Below are positions 11,599 through 23,000 of a DNA stretch of 64,000 bases, one piece after another (the stretch's first letter is position 1; the number at the start of each line of letters is the position of its first letter). This DNA comes from Polytrichum commune (lineage: Eukaryota > Streptophyta > Polytrichopsida > Polytrichales > Polytrichaceae): the NCBI GenBank assembly GCA_950295325.1, contig OX485804.1, positions 16,988,001 through 17,052,000 of the forward strand, written 5' to 3'. The notes under the pieces are model-generated. The model made no database searches. It was not told where the DNA came from and was given only the letters and a program-made list of their open reading frames with translations. A program made the position numbers and the translations under genes.

Positions 11599-14500
11599 AT
11601 GGCGACACCTTCGGGAGCAGCAGTTCTGGTGGAGAAACTATCCTTGCAAGATGGACCGAAACCCCGGCAGCTCAAGATTTGTCGCGGGGTGGAGGAGATG
11701 ATTGGCGGCACACCGATGGTGGAAGTGACAAGCATCCTCAAAGCTGATGGTGCGGTGGCAAGAGTGGTGGCCAAGATGGAGTGTCTTCAACCCGGCGGAT
11801 CTGTTAAAGACCGCATCGTACTCCCGTGAGATTTTGCATCGCCAGAACCCGTACTAGTCTCTTCTTCGTCCATTATGATGCCGATTTGTGCAATTACTGT
11901 ACTGCGACTGTCGTGATTAATTCCCTCTATGCTTTGTACATTTCTTATCATATTAGGATGAAAAGCTCACCAATTGCAGCATGTTACTAGTTGCCAAAGA
12001 CCACATCGTACTCCCGGGAGGTGCATCATTGTAACCCTCGTGTCTTCTTTGTCCGTTTTGCAATTTGTGCACTGCGATTGTGACCGTTCCCTCGGTGTTT
12101 CTTCCATTCCTGCTCTCTTTAGACTGAAAGTTCACCAATTGCAGCATGTTAGTAGATGTGAAATAGTACATCGCACTCCCCGGAGACGCATTGTTCAAAT
12201 TCTCGTGTCTTCTTCGTCTATTTTGGCTTTGGTCAGATTTGTAGGACTTGCGATTGTGGCCATTCCCTCAGTGTTTCTTAGCTTCCTGTGCTCTTTAGAC
12301 TGAAAGCTTCATCCATCCAATGCAGCATAGGACTAGATGTCAAAGACTCAAAGACGCATCGTACTCCCGTGAGAGATGTGGCATCACAAGCCCTCGCGTC
12401 TTGTTCGTCCAGTATGTGATTTTTGCAATTTCTAAACTGCGATTGTCGCAATTTCCCTCGATTCCTGCATTCCTTCTCTCTTTAGATGAAAACCTCACTA
12501 GATGCAGCATGACAGTAAATGTCAAAGGCCGCATCGTGCTCCCGTGAGATGCATCAGAAAACCTCGTCTTCTTTGTCCATTATGCGATTTGTGCAATTTT
12601 TGCAACTCAATTGTCGTAATTCCCTCGGCATTTCTTAAATTCCTGCTCTCTTTAAACTGAAAAAGGTCACAAAATGAAGCATCGCACTCCCGTGAGATGC
12701 ATCATTACAAACTCTCGTGTCGTCTTCGTTTATTATGCGATTTGTACAATTTGCAATTGTAGCAATTCCCTTGACATTTCTTACATTCCTGCTCTCTTTA
12801 CACTGAAAAAGTTGACCAAATGCAGCATGTTACTAGATGCCGAAGAAAAGGGGCTCATAACCCCGGGGAAGACAGTGCTGATTGAACCGACGAGTGGGAA
12901 TACGGGTGTGGCACTCGCCATGGTGGCCAGACGGAGAGGATACCGATGCATCCTCGTGATGCCGGAGTATTACTCCTTGGAACGCCGAATTCTCTTGCGT
13001 GCTTTAGGTGCTGAAGTTATTATAACAGGTTAGTTTTCGGTGTTTGAGCATTCTTCCTTACATATCGATCCATCACTTAACTCATTCAAGAGCCTTTCCT
13101 GTACTGAAGGGCCAGCCACACAAAGCTTGAGCTCAGCTTGAGCTTGCAAATGTGATGGGCCAAGTTGAAAGCATTTGGACCCTTACATGTGCCTAAAATT
13201 GTGGAGCTTAGATCCTTCTTATTTTGGATTTTGAATTGATTTTCAAGATCAAGCCCGAACTTGAATTTGTAGTCATCGGACTTGACATGACTACAAGCTC
13301 GACTTCGGGCTTAAACTTGAAAATCAATTTAAGAAAAAGCGCGGAACGACCTTGAGACAAAGCTCTATCGTCTTTGACACATGTAAGGGCCCAAATTCTT
13401 TTACCTTGGCCTACCGAATTTGCAAACTTGAGCTCAACTTGTGCGTGGCAAATCCATGACACTAAGATGGAGCACTGTATTCCAATTCAAGTTAGCCGAG
13501 TTGAAGGATTTTCCAACTTTTGTTTCTGACGATTGTGTGATTCGTCCTGCATTGGAAGAGCAGAGGGAGCGAAAGGACTCCCCGAGTTGTTCAGAGTATT
13601 GGACGAGTTGCTAAAAATCACACCGAACTCCCACATGCTCAGCCAGTTTCAAAATCCGGAAAACCCTAATGCTCATTTCCGCACTACTGGTGAGGCTCAT
13701 GACCAAACACTGGTTCCTAAAGCATTCATATCTTCAACTTGATATTGAAGATGAGACTATGATGCGAATATAAATTCCTTTCCGCAGGACCGGAAATATG
13801 GGAGGCGACTTCGGGGGAAGTCGACATCTTAGTGGCCGGCATTGGGACTGGAGGGACCGTCACCGGTACAGGCCGGTACCTGAAGAGCAGGAATGCCAAT
13901 GTGCAAGTCGTTGGGGTTGAGCCTGCTGAAAGTGCAATTCTGTCAGGTTTTGCTAATTTCTCCAAAACTTCCACACATTGATGGTCGGATGAAATCTCTA
14001 CATGGTAGGGGGTGCCAATGTGAGATAGGGTTGTTTCTAAAAATGGTGGCACTAGAATCAGAGAGAAAAACCAATCTTCTACTGGTCGTCGGTTGTTTTG
14101 ATCATGTGAACCACGAGGAGGAAGCTCCACTTGCAGGTGAACATGAACTGCTCATGTGGATAATTGTCTGGAACGAGTAGGGAAAATGATGACTCGCAAC
14201 TAGGTTAGAATTGGCAACACTTAGATGCTTAGAAATGGAAGGCGATTGTGTGCATGCATATAAGAGAGAAACCTTCTTCAAGAGGACTTCTCCTTTGCAC
14301 TAAGGTATAAGTGCCCATTGTGGACACTTTGAGCACTACTCCCTTACCTAACTAAGACAAATTATCCAATGTTTTGTGTGGATTACCAATTATGTTATGA
14401 GCACAATAACATTAAGATCACATGAATCAAACCATACCTTACTTCTTGAGAGATGTTCAAGTCACAAACCTCATTTGACCCTTCCTAGCTATACGGGCCC

Positions 14501-16387
14501 CCCAAAAAATGGACAGTGTTTGTTGACATTTTGTCTCCTTCAACCACTGAACTGTGTTATTAGACCTTAGAATAACACAGTCAATATTCATGAAGTACGT
14601 ACAGTAATCTACCGCTTAAGTGCGCACCCATTCAAGTAGGCATCCCAGTTAAGTGCGCATTTTTTTCGACAAAACTCATGGTTCATATTTTATTGTTTGA
14701 ACATGTCATGTAGAGTCATTTGTCACGAATGCTTGAATTTTTTACACTCAACATTCAATGTCAGTTTGTTAACGTTTTACTTAAACGTCTCAAACGATCG
14801 TCGCAGTTCATCATACATCTATCCAACTTCCGTTTGAGCATCGGAGTAAAGCAATTGGTTGTTGATGTCGAGGACAATGATGTGTAGGGCTTCAAAACCC
14901 TTGAAGTCAGTAGCACTTTCAGATTCAACAAATGTCTAGATAGGCTTGATTTCGTCATCGATAGGTGGTTCTTCTTCAATTTGAATTGTTTCCAGAAATT
15001 CTTCAACGTCCTCCAGCATAACAACACAATATTCTTTGTTGTTTGCATCATCGATATCTAACAAACTGCTCATTTCTTTTGGTTCGATGGAGATCTACAA
15101 AGTACGCACCTGCCAACTAAGTGCGCACCAATGGCTTTGGTTCAAAGTGCGTACTTAAGCGGGAGATTACTGTAGTTGCCCACTTTGAGGGGAAAATAGG
15201 TGTCAGAATTGGGGCCACTGATAGAATTGAGTGCTTCTACCTTATTGCAATCACAAGTTTTCACTTGAGCCATGTGACTGAGGAGTACTTGACTTTTGTC
15301 ATGACTTGGATGCCTTGGCTTTTTCTTTTTCTTTTCACTATATCTTTTTGGCATGGGAGAGGGCAATGTGCATTCTCTGGTTTCATTCTATAGATTCTTG
15401 TGGTTCATTGTTCTTCATTCCATGGCTGCTAACCATCATCACATGGATGCTTGTGCAGGAGGCCAGCCAGGAAAACATAGCATACAAGGCATGGGCGCTG
15501 GATTTATTCCTGACGTTTTAGATGTGAAGATACTGGATAGGGTGATCGCAGTGCACAGTGATGAGGCAATGGAGATGTCAAGACGACTGCAGACTGAAGA
15601 TGGCCTCCTTGTTGGCATGTCCTCTGGCGCCGCATTTGCTGCTGCCCTCAAGGTATGGAAGTTGAGCTAATGCTTCTTTCTGAGTACTACACCTCTCCAA
15701 ACCCATCTCTGATTAGAAGGAATCTGCTTCAAGAATCAGATTTTGCATCTCAGTTGCTTGAACTCAAAAGATAGAAACAGTGAACCTCTTTCTTTCAACC
15801 TAACCCTGAAGATAAAATTTGAGCTCATGGTGTTTCTGTGAGTACTACACCTATCCAAATTCATCTATGATTAGAATTTGCTTCAAGGAATTAGTTTCTG
15901 CATCTCAGTTGCTTACAGTCAGAAAACCGTGCAATCAAGGTGAGATGTTACATACTGCCAACCTCTTTCTTCCAGCCTAATATTCCTGTTCAAAATGAAT
16001 ACGTTGAATTCTCCTTGAAAAACAGTTTGACTCTTTGTAAACGCATGGTAGAAGTATGTCGAGAACGCTTAAGTTCGACATCGTTAGATTTTGCAGGTCT
16101 TGTGGATTTCTTACTCCTCAGAACAAACAGGTTGAGCTTCGTACTGCATAGTTTTAAGTAGCACCAAATTTTCTGACCATGGGAATTGCATTCCATGTCC
16201 TTCATGTGCTGTCTACTTGCAACTAAGAGTTTTTCCTGACTGGCTATTTGGACAGATGGCAAAGGAGCCAGCAAATGCAGGTAAACTCATCGTGGTGGTG
16301 TTTCCAAGCGCAGCAGAGCGTTATCTCAGTACAGCTCTTTTTGATTCTCTGAAAAAAGAATGCGAGACTATGAGTACCTACGAATAA
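11599..16387 (+). CDS. OASTL: O-acetylserine (thiol) lyase / cysteine synthase, copy 1 (six exons)
   Basis: A PLP enzyme of the beta-substituting family, which makes cysteine from O-acetylserine and sulfide. Exons are 11599-11825, 12826-13028, 13561-13689, 13788-13946, 15459-15652 and 16256-16387. Phases agree throughout and give 347 codons. Visible motifs are the PLP lysine in GGSVKDRI (K70), TSGNTG (98-103), GTGGT (206-210) and SSGAA near 294. The ends of the protein match family length. The first 25 residues are short and not targeting-like, so it is probably cytosolic. Oddities: GGSVKDR where plant enzymes usually have SSVKDR; about two residues missing at the exon 2/3 joint; and intron 1 made of repeats. 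Beta-cyanoalanine or S-sulfocysteine synthase activity cannot be excluded. The exon 1 donor was chosen as CTCCC|GTGAG because it preserves family spacing. Confidence 0.9.
11826..12825 (+). repeat. Intron 1 tandem array with mini-exon-like cassettes (5 units), copy 1
   Basis: The intron consists of units of about 150-190 bp. Each unit starts with a GTGAG-like intron start and ends with ctctttaRactgaaa and a gcag acceptor, then carries a cassette. Cassettes are 11980-12015, 12145-12180, 12326-12368, 12508-12543 and 12680-12691, of 36, 36, 43, 36 and 12 nt. Each joins the first 14 nt of exon 2 to the last 22 nt of exon 1. The first two have lost the donor GT, the second has a stop, and the third is out of frame. 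The last two have AG, GTGAG and an open frame. Confidence 0.88.
13134..13441. repeat. Long foldback in intron 2, copy 1
   Basis: Arms 13134-13191 and 13378-13441 are inverted copies sharing ccttacatgtg and gagcttgcaaa-type ends. The inside continues as a second palindrome (ttgattttcaag / cttgaaaatcaa). The whole 308 bp can therefore fold into one imperfect hairpin. Its counterpart in copy 2 is at about 39590-39892, with the outer right arm shortened. Confidence 0.75.
14602..15172 (-). mobile_element. Pogo-type (Tc1/mariner) deletion derivative inserted in intron 4 of copy 1
   Basis: The ends are inverted repeats beginning CAGTAATCT (14602) and finishing AGATTACTG (15172), with TA on both sides. 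Copy 2 has the empty site with a single TA (aagtacgtagtt near 41030). Sub-terminal AAGTGCGCA-like motifs are repeated at both ends and probably bind transposase. On the minus strand, 15060-14760 shows an acidic protein remnant ([17 protein letters not shown]) with several stops, consistent with the C-terminal tail of a CENP-B/pogo-like transposase. It is 571 bp and non-autonomous. Confidence 0.88.
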
Positions 16388-17271
16388 AACTAGGTGACTC
16401 GGCATGAAACATCCACAAACCACACATATAACCGGGCGATGAAAATACAGATGTATACATAATATATATAAAACACTAGCTGTTGATAATTGTAATGGTT
16501 GTTACTGCAGGGCCAAGAGGCTCTTGTAAAACTACGTTAATGACTAGCTCCTGAGTCATAGTGGTGATCCAAGCCCCAAATTGGTGCAATTGATGAAGAT
16601 ATCACAATTGTATCGTAGACCTAGGCTGCGAGGTCATGTCTGAAATGTGGATACAAATTATCAGGGTTTGTAAAAAACATTCCATTCTTGAAATTTCTGT
16701 CACCTCTTACAACCAGATGAAAATGCACATTTTTCATGAACATAATTTACACTTCCATGCATCTCCTGCAAAAAGCAAACAGCTAATATTTTGCTTCACT
16801 CACTACTGTACGTGCCTCTGAGGTGGAACATTTTGGTTGGATCGCATGAAATTCAGTACTTCCAGTAAACATCATATACTAATAGCTTACGCGAATCAAA
16901 TTCCAGGCTCTGGTCAAATACCATACTAATTGTTGAGTCTCATCTACATTATCCCAACTTCTTGAGGTCATTTTGTCTGGACCAGGTATACATAATTTCT
17001 CAAATACCTCCAATTGCGTGTGCTTGTTCAACATATAAGGTAATCTTCTGAGAAACACTCAATTTTCATGTTCACCAACTAGGACTTCTGTGTGATAGGT
17101 TATACCATAGATAATTTTTAGCGTTTTCTATCTCTGGTGCAGAATGATGATGTGGGCCACAAGCATTCACCAGCGGTCGGGAATTGCAGACAAAAATATC
17201 TGAAACAAACAGGAGCAGCATCTCTGCTTCAGCACACATCCACATGAATATTGTGCCGCCCCAAAATACTA

Positions 17272-17488
17272 CACTGTTTATGGTATATAGTGTCACTTAC
17301 TCTTTGGAATTACGCAATGCAATAACTTCGTATTTAGGAACCCAATTCTTACTTTCAAAAGTTGAATAGGTTGTTCAGACATTATAGAACATAAAAGACT
17401 TTTTCTTGGTGAAATATGAAATTCTCAGTATTATTTATAGCACTGCGTAAATCTGAATAGTAAGTGACACTAAATACCATGACCAGTG
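17272..17488. mobile_element. TA-flanked MITE, family 1 (copy d), downstream of OASTL copy 1
   Basis: CACTGTTTATGG at the left, inverted form ending CCAGTG at the right, TA on both sides, with the usual tagtgtcacttact inside. The same insertion is at 43121-43320 in copy 2, so it was there before the segment duplicated. Confidence 0.78.
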
Positions 17489-17563
17489 TAGTACACATCT
17501 TTTATGACTACTAAGCTTAGATGGCCCTGCACTCTCTTACAATCATGAGTAACTCACCAGGTA

Positions 17564-17938
17564 AGGCACCACGGGCCTTGGCTTGGTGGTTAGGGCTCAT
17601 GGCCCCCAATGAGGAGGTTATGGGTTCTATTCCCCATGCCGGCGTGGTGCTCACCACCTTAGTCCACCCAACTATGGTGGGGGGTCCTTGGACCTTGTTG
17701 TATGGGTACCTCAAAGCCCTTTGGGGGGATACCATGTCCGGTATCTTCAAGGAACTAGTGGCTGGCTAGGAACTAGTATAGTGTGTCACTATAGTGCACA
17801 TCCTCAAAAGGGGAGAGTAGTATTGTCCCAATGTCCCCTTGTCAAGTAGGCATCGGGTCATTGGCATTACGAACGGACACTTTATTCACGCCGGCCCCTT
17901 GCTAAAAAGGGACTGGAGTTTCTATCTATCTATCTATC
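17564..17938 (+). mobile_element. tRNA-derived SINE with 14-bp target duplication
   Basis: A 375-bp insertion bounded by the direct repeat taactcaccaggta (17550-17563 and 17939-17952). Its 5' part carries RNA polymerase III promoter boxes: A box TGGCTTGGTGG at 17579-17589 and B box GGTTCTATTCC at 17623-17633, one base off the tRNA consensus in the core. The 3' end is a (TCTA) simple repeat. The combination of tRNA-like head, body, simple tail and target duplication defines a SINE. It is absent from the matching place in copy 2. Confidence 0.88.
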
Positions 17939-18113
17939 TAACTCACCAGGTATTCCCTCGTATAATGGTATAGTGTAAGGTAAGTGGGCCTTAAATGGAC
18001 ACTTTTAGCTCTGCACACAGTTCTGGTAGGAAATGAAAAACGAAATTAGTGTGAGGTGATTGACAAATGCAAATGGGTGCTGTAGCTATTTTCCTCATGG
18101 TTTCCAGGGCTTA

Positions 18114-18635
18114 TGCCCCCTTCCCACCTGACTTTAGTTAAGACCCAAAGTATTTCCTAAAAACCGGGTAAAGCTCCCTCGGTTATAGCGGAGGCATCCG
18201 ACTATCCCAATGCACCTACAAGAACTTGCTCCGGAGATTTTCAAGTAGCTTTTAGTTAAGTAGCTTTCACACATGTTCATGGTTTTATCTACCAAGCAAT
18301 GACATGTTGGGTAGTTTTTGTCCCATCCCCAAATGCCTTACTACTCACCTATCTTACCATCGGTTTTTGTTAATGGGGCTCCTCGTGCCCTCATAGCTAA
18401 GACTAAAAAGCAACCAATCAAAAGGATGGGAGGCGACACTTTTAAAGCTCCTATATTCTTGCCTCATGTTTAGGTACCGATGGGAGGGTCGGTGGTTGAG
18501 GCTTAAAACCTCCACTTTTAAGCCATGCCACATCATTTGCCAACTAGGCTCGGCACTAGACAATGTCGATGGTGTGAGGGCCGGTTTGTTAGAACCAACT
18601 TTTAGTCTTAGCTAAAGTCGGGTGGGAAGGGGGCA
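18114..18635. mobile_element. Harbinger/Tourist-like MITE with TTA target duplication
   Basis: The left end TGCCCCCTTCCCACC (18114 on) and the inverted right end ending at 18635 form terminal repeats of about 31 bp containing ctgactttag. TTA stands immediately outside both ends (18111-18113 and 18636-18638), the usual target for PIF/Harbinger elements. It is 522 bp with no coding capacity, and lies within the roughly 1.6 kb that copy 2 lacks. Confidence 0.8.
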
Positions 18636-19184
18636 TTATATGGGTATTTTGTTCATTATCAAAGTGAGGATTCTTAAGCTTGTTATATGGTTATATATAT
18701 GTGTCTCCCAAGTATGTTGATTATATAATGGTTGGTAAGTTTTGAGCATGTAGTCCCATCTCTTTTAAACACATGTCTTTTTGGTGTTTCATTCTTAGAT
18801 CCACATCTACCACCCAACACTCAAATATAGGCGTTTGATGAACAAATGTACCGAGTAAGGTATGCATACAAAATGTACCATTGGCGGGCACTCTATGTGG
18901 CCGAGGATTTGTGCCACTCAAGTAAGTTGAAGTTGAAAACGTTGGGGGCTTACTCTTCATAGTTCAAATATTACTTTTTGAAGCATATTGTACCCTAGAA
19001 TTAGCATAAGGGACCTGGAACTACACTATTTATGGTATTTAGTGACACGTACATTATTTGCAAAGGGCCTAAACTAGATGCCTACGGGTCTCAAAGTGTC
19101 ACATGTACTAATTGTCAATATGATGTTATTCATCAATATAAGTAACTTCTTGAAGTGAAAAAATATATACATTATGACATTTGG

Positions 19185-19720
19185 TTTAGGACATTGGGAT
19201 CCTTGAGATGATAGTTTTGCGTTCTAGTAGACGTGGCGAAGATATTATTGAGCATACTAATGCCAAGCGCCATATGTTTATATTTTAGTATGGAGAGAAA
19301 GATATTCTAGAGGATACTAATGCCAAGTGTCATTTGTGTACACTTTTAGTCAATTTGTAGACCATTGTGTAAAACAAGTTTACACCTCATAACATTATTG
19401 AACATACTCATGCCAAAATATTAGAAAGCGCAATTGGACATCAACTATCACGAGGTGACACTAATGGTGAAGTTGGTGATCATTACTGTAACCTATATTA
19501 CCCCTCAAAATAGGGTAAGTGACACTATTACGCATGTGATATGCAATACCGTAAACAAATGAACACCTTTTACACCTAATACTATGGTTTACTATTTGGA
19601 GTTATATGTTCCTATAGCTTTATATCGATGATCTCAACATTTGACGTAGATAACATAAATAAATAGGTATATGCATGTCAAGGAACATAACATAACATAA
19701 CATAACATAGCATAGCTAAT
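19185..19720 (+). repeat. 3' flank of the duplicated segment, copy 1
   Basis: Matches 43395-43830 (shared gacattgggatcc, ttattgagcata, acctcataa). Copy 1 has 17551-19184 inserted between the gene and this flank. The match fades into an ACATA-type pentanucleotide run at about 19688-19716. Confidence 0.75.
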
Positions 19721-19855
19721 GATGAAAGATTGAGTGATGAAGAATCCCTCTAAGAAAGAATTCCAATGTTAGAAAGATTGGATGAAGTGAGAAGTCAAAC
19801 CTAATTAAATATGGCAACCATTTAAAAATGGTGTAAAACTTATAACGGCAACAAA

Positions 19856-20065
19856 ATGAATTCTAAAACAATAAATGCCAATGATTTGGTTTTACTTTGT
19901 GACAACTACTTTCAAAAATTTCTAAACAAATATAAACTACATTGGATGGGCCCTTATCAAGTTAAAATTGCTCATGACAATGGATCATTTGATTTGGTGG
20001 ATTTTGAAGGCACATCATTTCCCACACACATCAACGGCTATTGTCTAAAAAAATATCATATGTAA
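19856..20065 (+). pseudogene. Ty3/gypsy polyprotein C-terminal fragment (integrase end)
   Basis: About 70 codons resemble the end of a Ty3/gypsy polyprotein after the integrase core. The wording NDLVLLCDNYFQKF, HWMGPYQVKI, DNGSFDLVDFEG and INGYCLKKYH is typical of this region. The frame closes in a normal stop. No gag, protease, reverse transcriptase or integrase core lies upstream, because the preceding sequence is the cysteine synthase flank. This is therefore a truncated insertion. A 3' LTR could begin soon after 20070, but no pair was found to prove it. Confidence 0.75.
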
Positions 20066-23000
20066 CTGAGGACAATTACTTGGGTAAAATGAGTGGGAGT
20101 CTCTTATTATAAGTAATTATTATTACTTTAAATTATATATTTAATTGACTTAATTTTATTATATAGAATTTCATTTTTTAAATTAGTATTACATATATTT
20201 TATAGATATCTTATGAATAAATTATAATGAAATTAAAAAGGATGATGGGAAAATTTGGAAGCCAAAGAGTTAATTAAGTTGGTAAGTCTTAATTGCTGGA
20301 ATTAAAGAGGAAACCCTACGGCCTAGACAATAGACTTACGGACATGCTAGTATAGGTTGACTGAGAAGGCAAAAAGCCAACAAAAGATCAACAGACTATA
20401 GGCTAGGTTTTCATATGTCGTTACAAAAATTTAAAAGGCGGAACGTTTATAGGCAATAGTCTAGCAAAAACATAACGAGTGGGGTAGAAGTTGCAAGTTG
20501 CAGAGCTCGTTGTGGTAGTGGAGAAGTGGCTTTTGCATAAACCATCAAGTGAGTTATGATGTTACTATTTTATTTTATTCTTGTATACTTTCTATTGCAA
20601 TAAACAATATTTTGTGCAAAAGTAAGTAACTTGATATACTCAGACTATGGTCTAAGAGAAACATATGCCAGTGTTTGAGTTTAAAGACTTTGACCAGGTC
20701 ATGAGAGAGGAGGTTAATGATAAAGGAAAAAAATTGAGCATGTTGAGTGAGATATTAGGGTTCTTCAAAAATATAAAAGGGAGTCTAAGAAAAGTGATCT
20801 TAGTAAGAAGAATTGGAAAGGTTGACAAAAATAAAAACCTTAATTAGGTTATGAAGAGAGATTGAAAGGCATAAGTAATCCTCTAAAAATAATTAAAGAA
20901 GTCAAGTCTTTTTGAAAGAAAATCAACAGTGGGGGTAAAAGACAAATATTAGGTAAAAAGCATAAGTAATCTGAGGGTACTGGAGTAACTTGAAGGCATG
21001 TTTAGAAATTATGGATTCCTAGATAGGTGAGTTTTAGAGAAATAGAAATAGAAAAACCCATGGAGTTGTTGGAACATGGCAAAGACAATGAGCAAAAAAG
21101 AAAAAATTAAAATTGTCACATGAGAAAAATAGAGTTTTTCAGGAAATTTGAGATAGTTTCAAGAAAAATGAGTTCATAAATGCCGAATGACCGAGAGAAA
21201 ATATGAAATAAAGGCATCAATTAAGCTTCTGAGCAGGGATAACATAAAGAACACCTCTCCAAAATTGTGAAAATTTGGGAAGAGAAGAAGATCCAAGTTG
21301 TTGAGTGAAAAAAGAAATCAAAATATATTTGTGTGCTAGAGAGGGTTTTGGAAAGGAAAAAATAAAATTACAAGATTAAGATGCAGGGTCCCACCCATAA
21401 AGTTTTTTTTGGTCTATAGTCTTTCTTACTAAATGAGGACAATGGGAAGTGAATGTTGAAAGGACAAAAGCCAAAATCAAGTGCTAAAGGATAAAAATTG
21501 CGGAGTGGACAAAAATGAGGATTTTTTACCTTTAAGAAGCGTAGGGTTAAAATTGAAATTGAAATTGTCTAGAAAAAACTCTCTAAAGGCAAGTAATGCC
21601 TTTGAAATTCAAGAAAAATAGTCAAAAGAAGGAGATATTTTTTAGCTCAACAAGTCAAATCTGTTACCTTGATTTTCTTAGAGAAATAAAATAAACAAGG
21701 TGAATTCAAAAATCTATGGTTGAAAAGAAATCACATGATAATATTAGGTTGGAGGCTAGAAGAAAGATCAGGCATTCATAAAAAGTCAGGAGGATAAGTT
21801 TTGAGGTCAAAACAACAAAATTAGATAAAACAAAAGTTTGAGTATAAGTAATATTTGGGGTTTTGGTTGTTCATATGTTAATTAAAAATCTTCCCACATG
21901 CTAATTTCTGAATTGATAAAAGTAATTCATAAATGAATTTTAGATAATTGAGTCAAAAAAAGGCATCTCAAAGTGAAAAAAAAGTGAAATCTTTTTCACG
22001 TAGGGACCACTACAACCAACTAGAAAACTCCTCTCTAAAATCTAAAATCTATTTCGACTTTGAGGAGGGAATAGGGAAGCTTCTTGTAGAATCTTTGAAT
22101 TGGCTATGAACTGATAGACCGGTTGCGTTTATAGGATTGATACTACTGATATCACAGACTATAGGCAAGTCTAAAATTATTATGGTTGGGTTACTTAGTT
22201 TTTTTGAGTTATTACTTTGGACATGTGAACGACTATGGTCATGTTGAATTATGCAACCATGAAAGCTAAGAAGTTGGAAGAATAGGAGAGGCCACTTACC
22301 TTTAAGTCAATAGTTCTACCCCACATTACCATGTCTGAACAAAGCCTTGAAAGTGAAACGAGAAAAATTAGAAAGGGTAGGAGTTTTTTATTTTTTATAT
22401 GTTGGATCCAAAGTATAACAAGAGTAGCATATGTTGACATAGTCAAACCTATTCCCGGGAAACTAAGACAACCCAAGTTGGGGGACAATAGACTTCTCAG
22501 TAAAGTTTGTAAATGAGGTGTCTTAGGGGCCTCAAGTGCCCTCTTATATAGGTTCCGATATCTAGGAATTTCTTAATGCGGCGGTTATGCCTCTTTCCCC
22601 TATTACCAAATGTTCCAGTTTCTTAATTTAGACTCTAAATATTATGACAGTCTAAATTTATATTGAATAATCTATTTTTGGTAATAGACACATGTTTAAT
22701 TCATATGTAGTCTTGAAAGACATGTGGTTGGTTTTTTAACCACATGCCTAGATGTGCCAGGATCGTTGGATGTGCCTTACAATATCTCATTCAATTATTT
22801 TAATCCAAGGTGGTTGTGGAGGTTAAGTCCGTCCAATCGAGTGGTCATCCCCAGTTATATGTTTTTCATCTATTTGAGTTCATCTAAGTCTATTTACTAA
22901 TTAGTCCTAGGTTGGTCGCCATGTTTACTAATTCCTAGTTTGGTTTTCGTGTTCCCGTGGCTCGCCGGCTCTCAGTCCCTTCGTCCTCGGGATCCCAAGC

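Noticed and set aside
13726-14130. Minus-strand open frame over cysteine synthase exon 4, repeated at 40153-40479
   Set aside because: Antisense shadow of the conserved exon. The plus strand explains the sequence.
15990-16274. Conserved minus- and plus-strand frames in intron 5 (also 41838-42122)
   Set aside because: Conservation between the two copies simply reflects the duplication. No protein family is recognisable.
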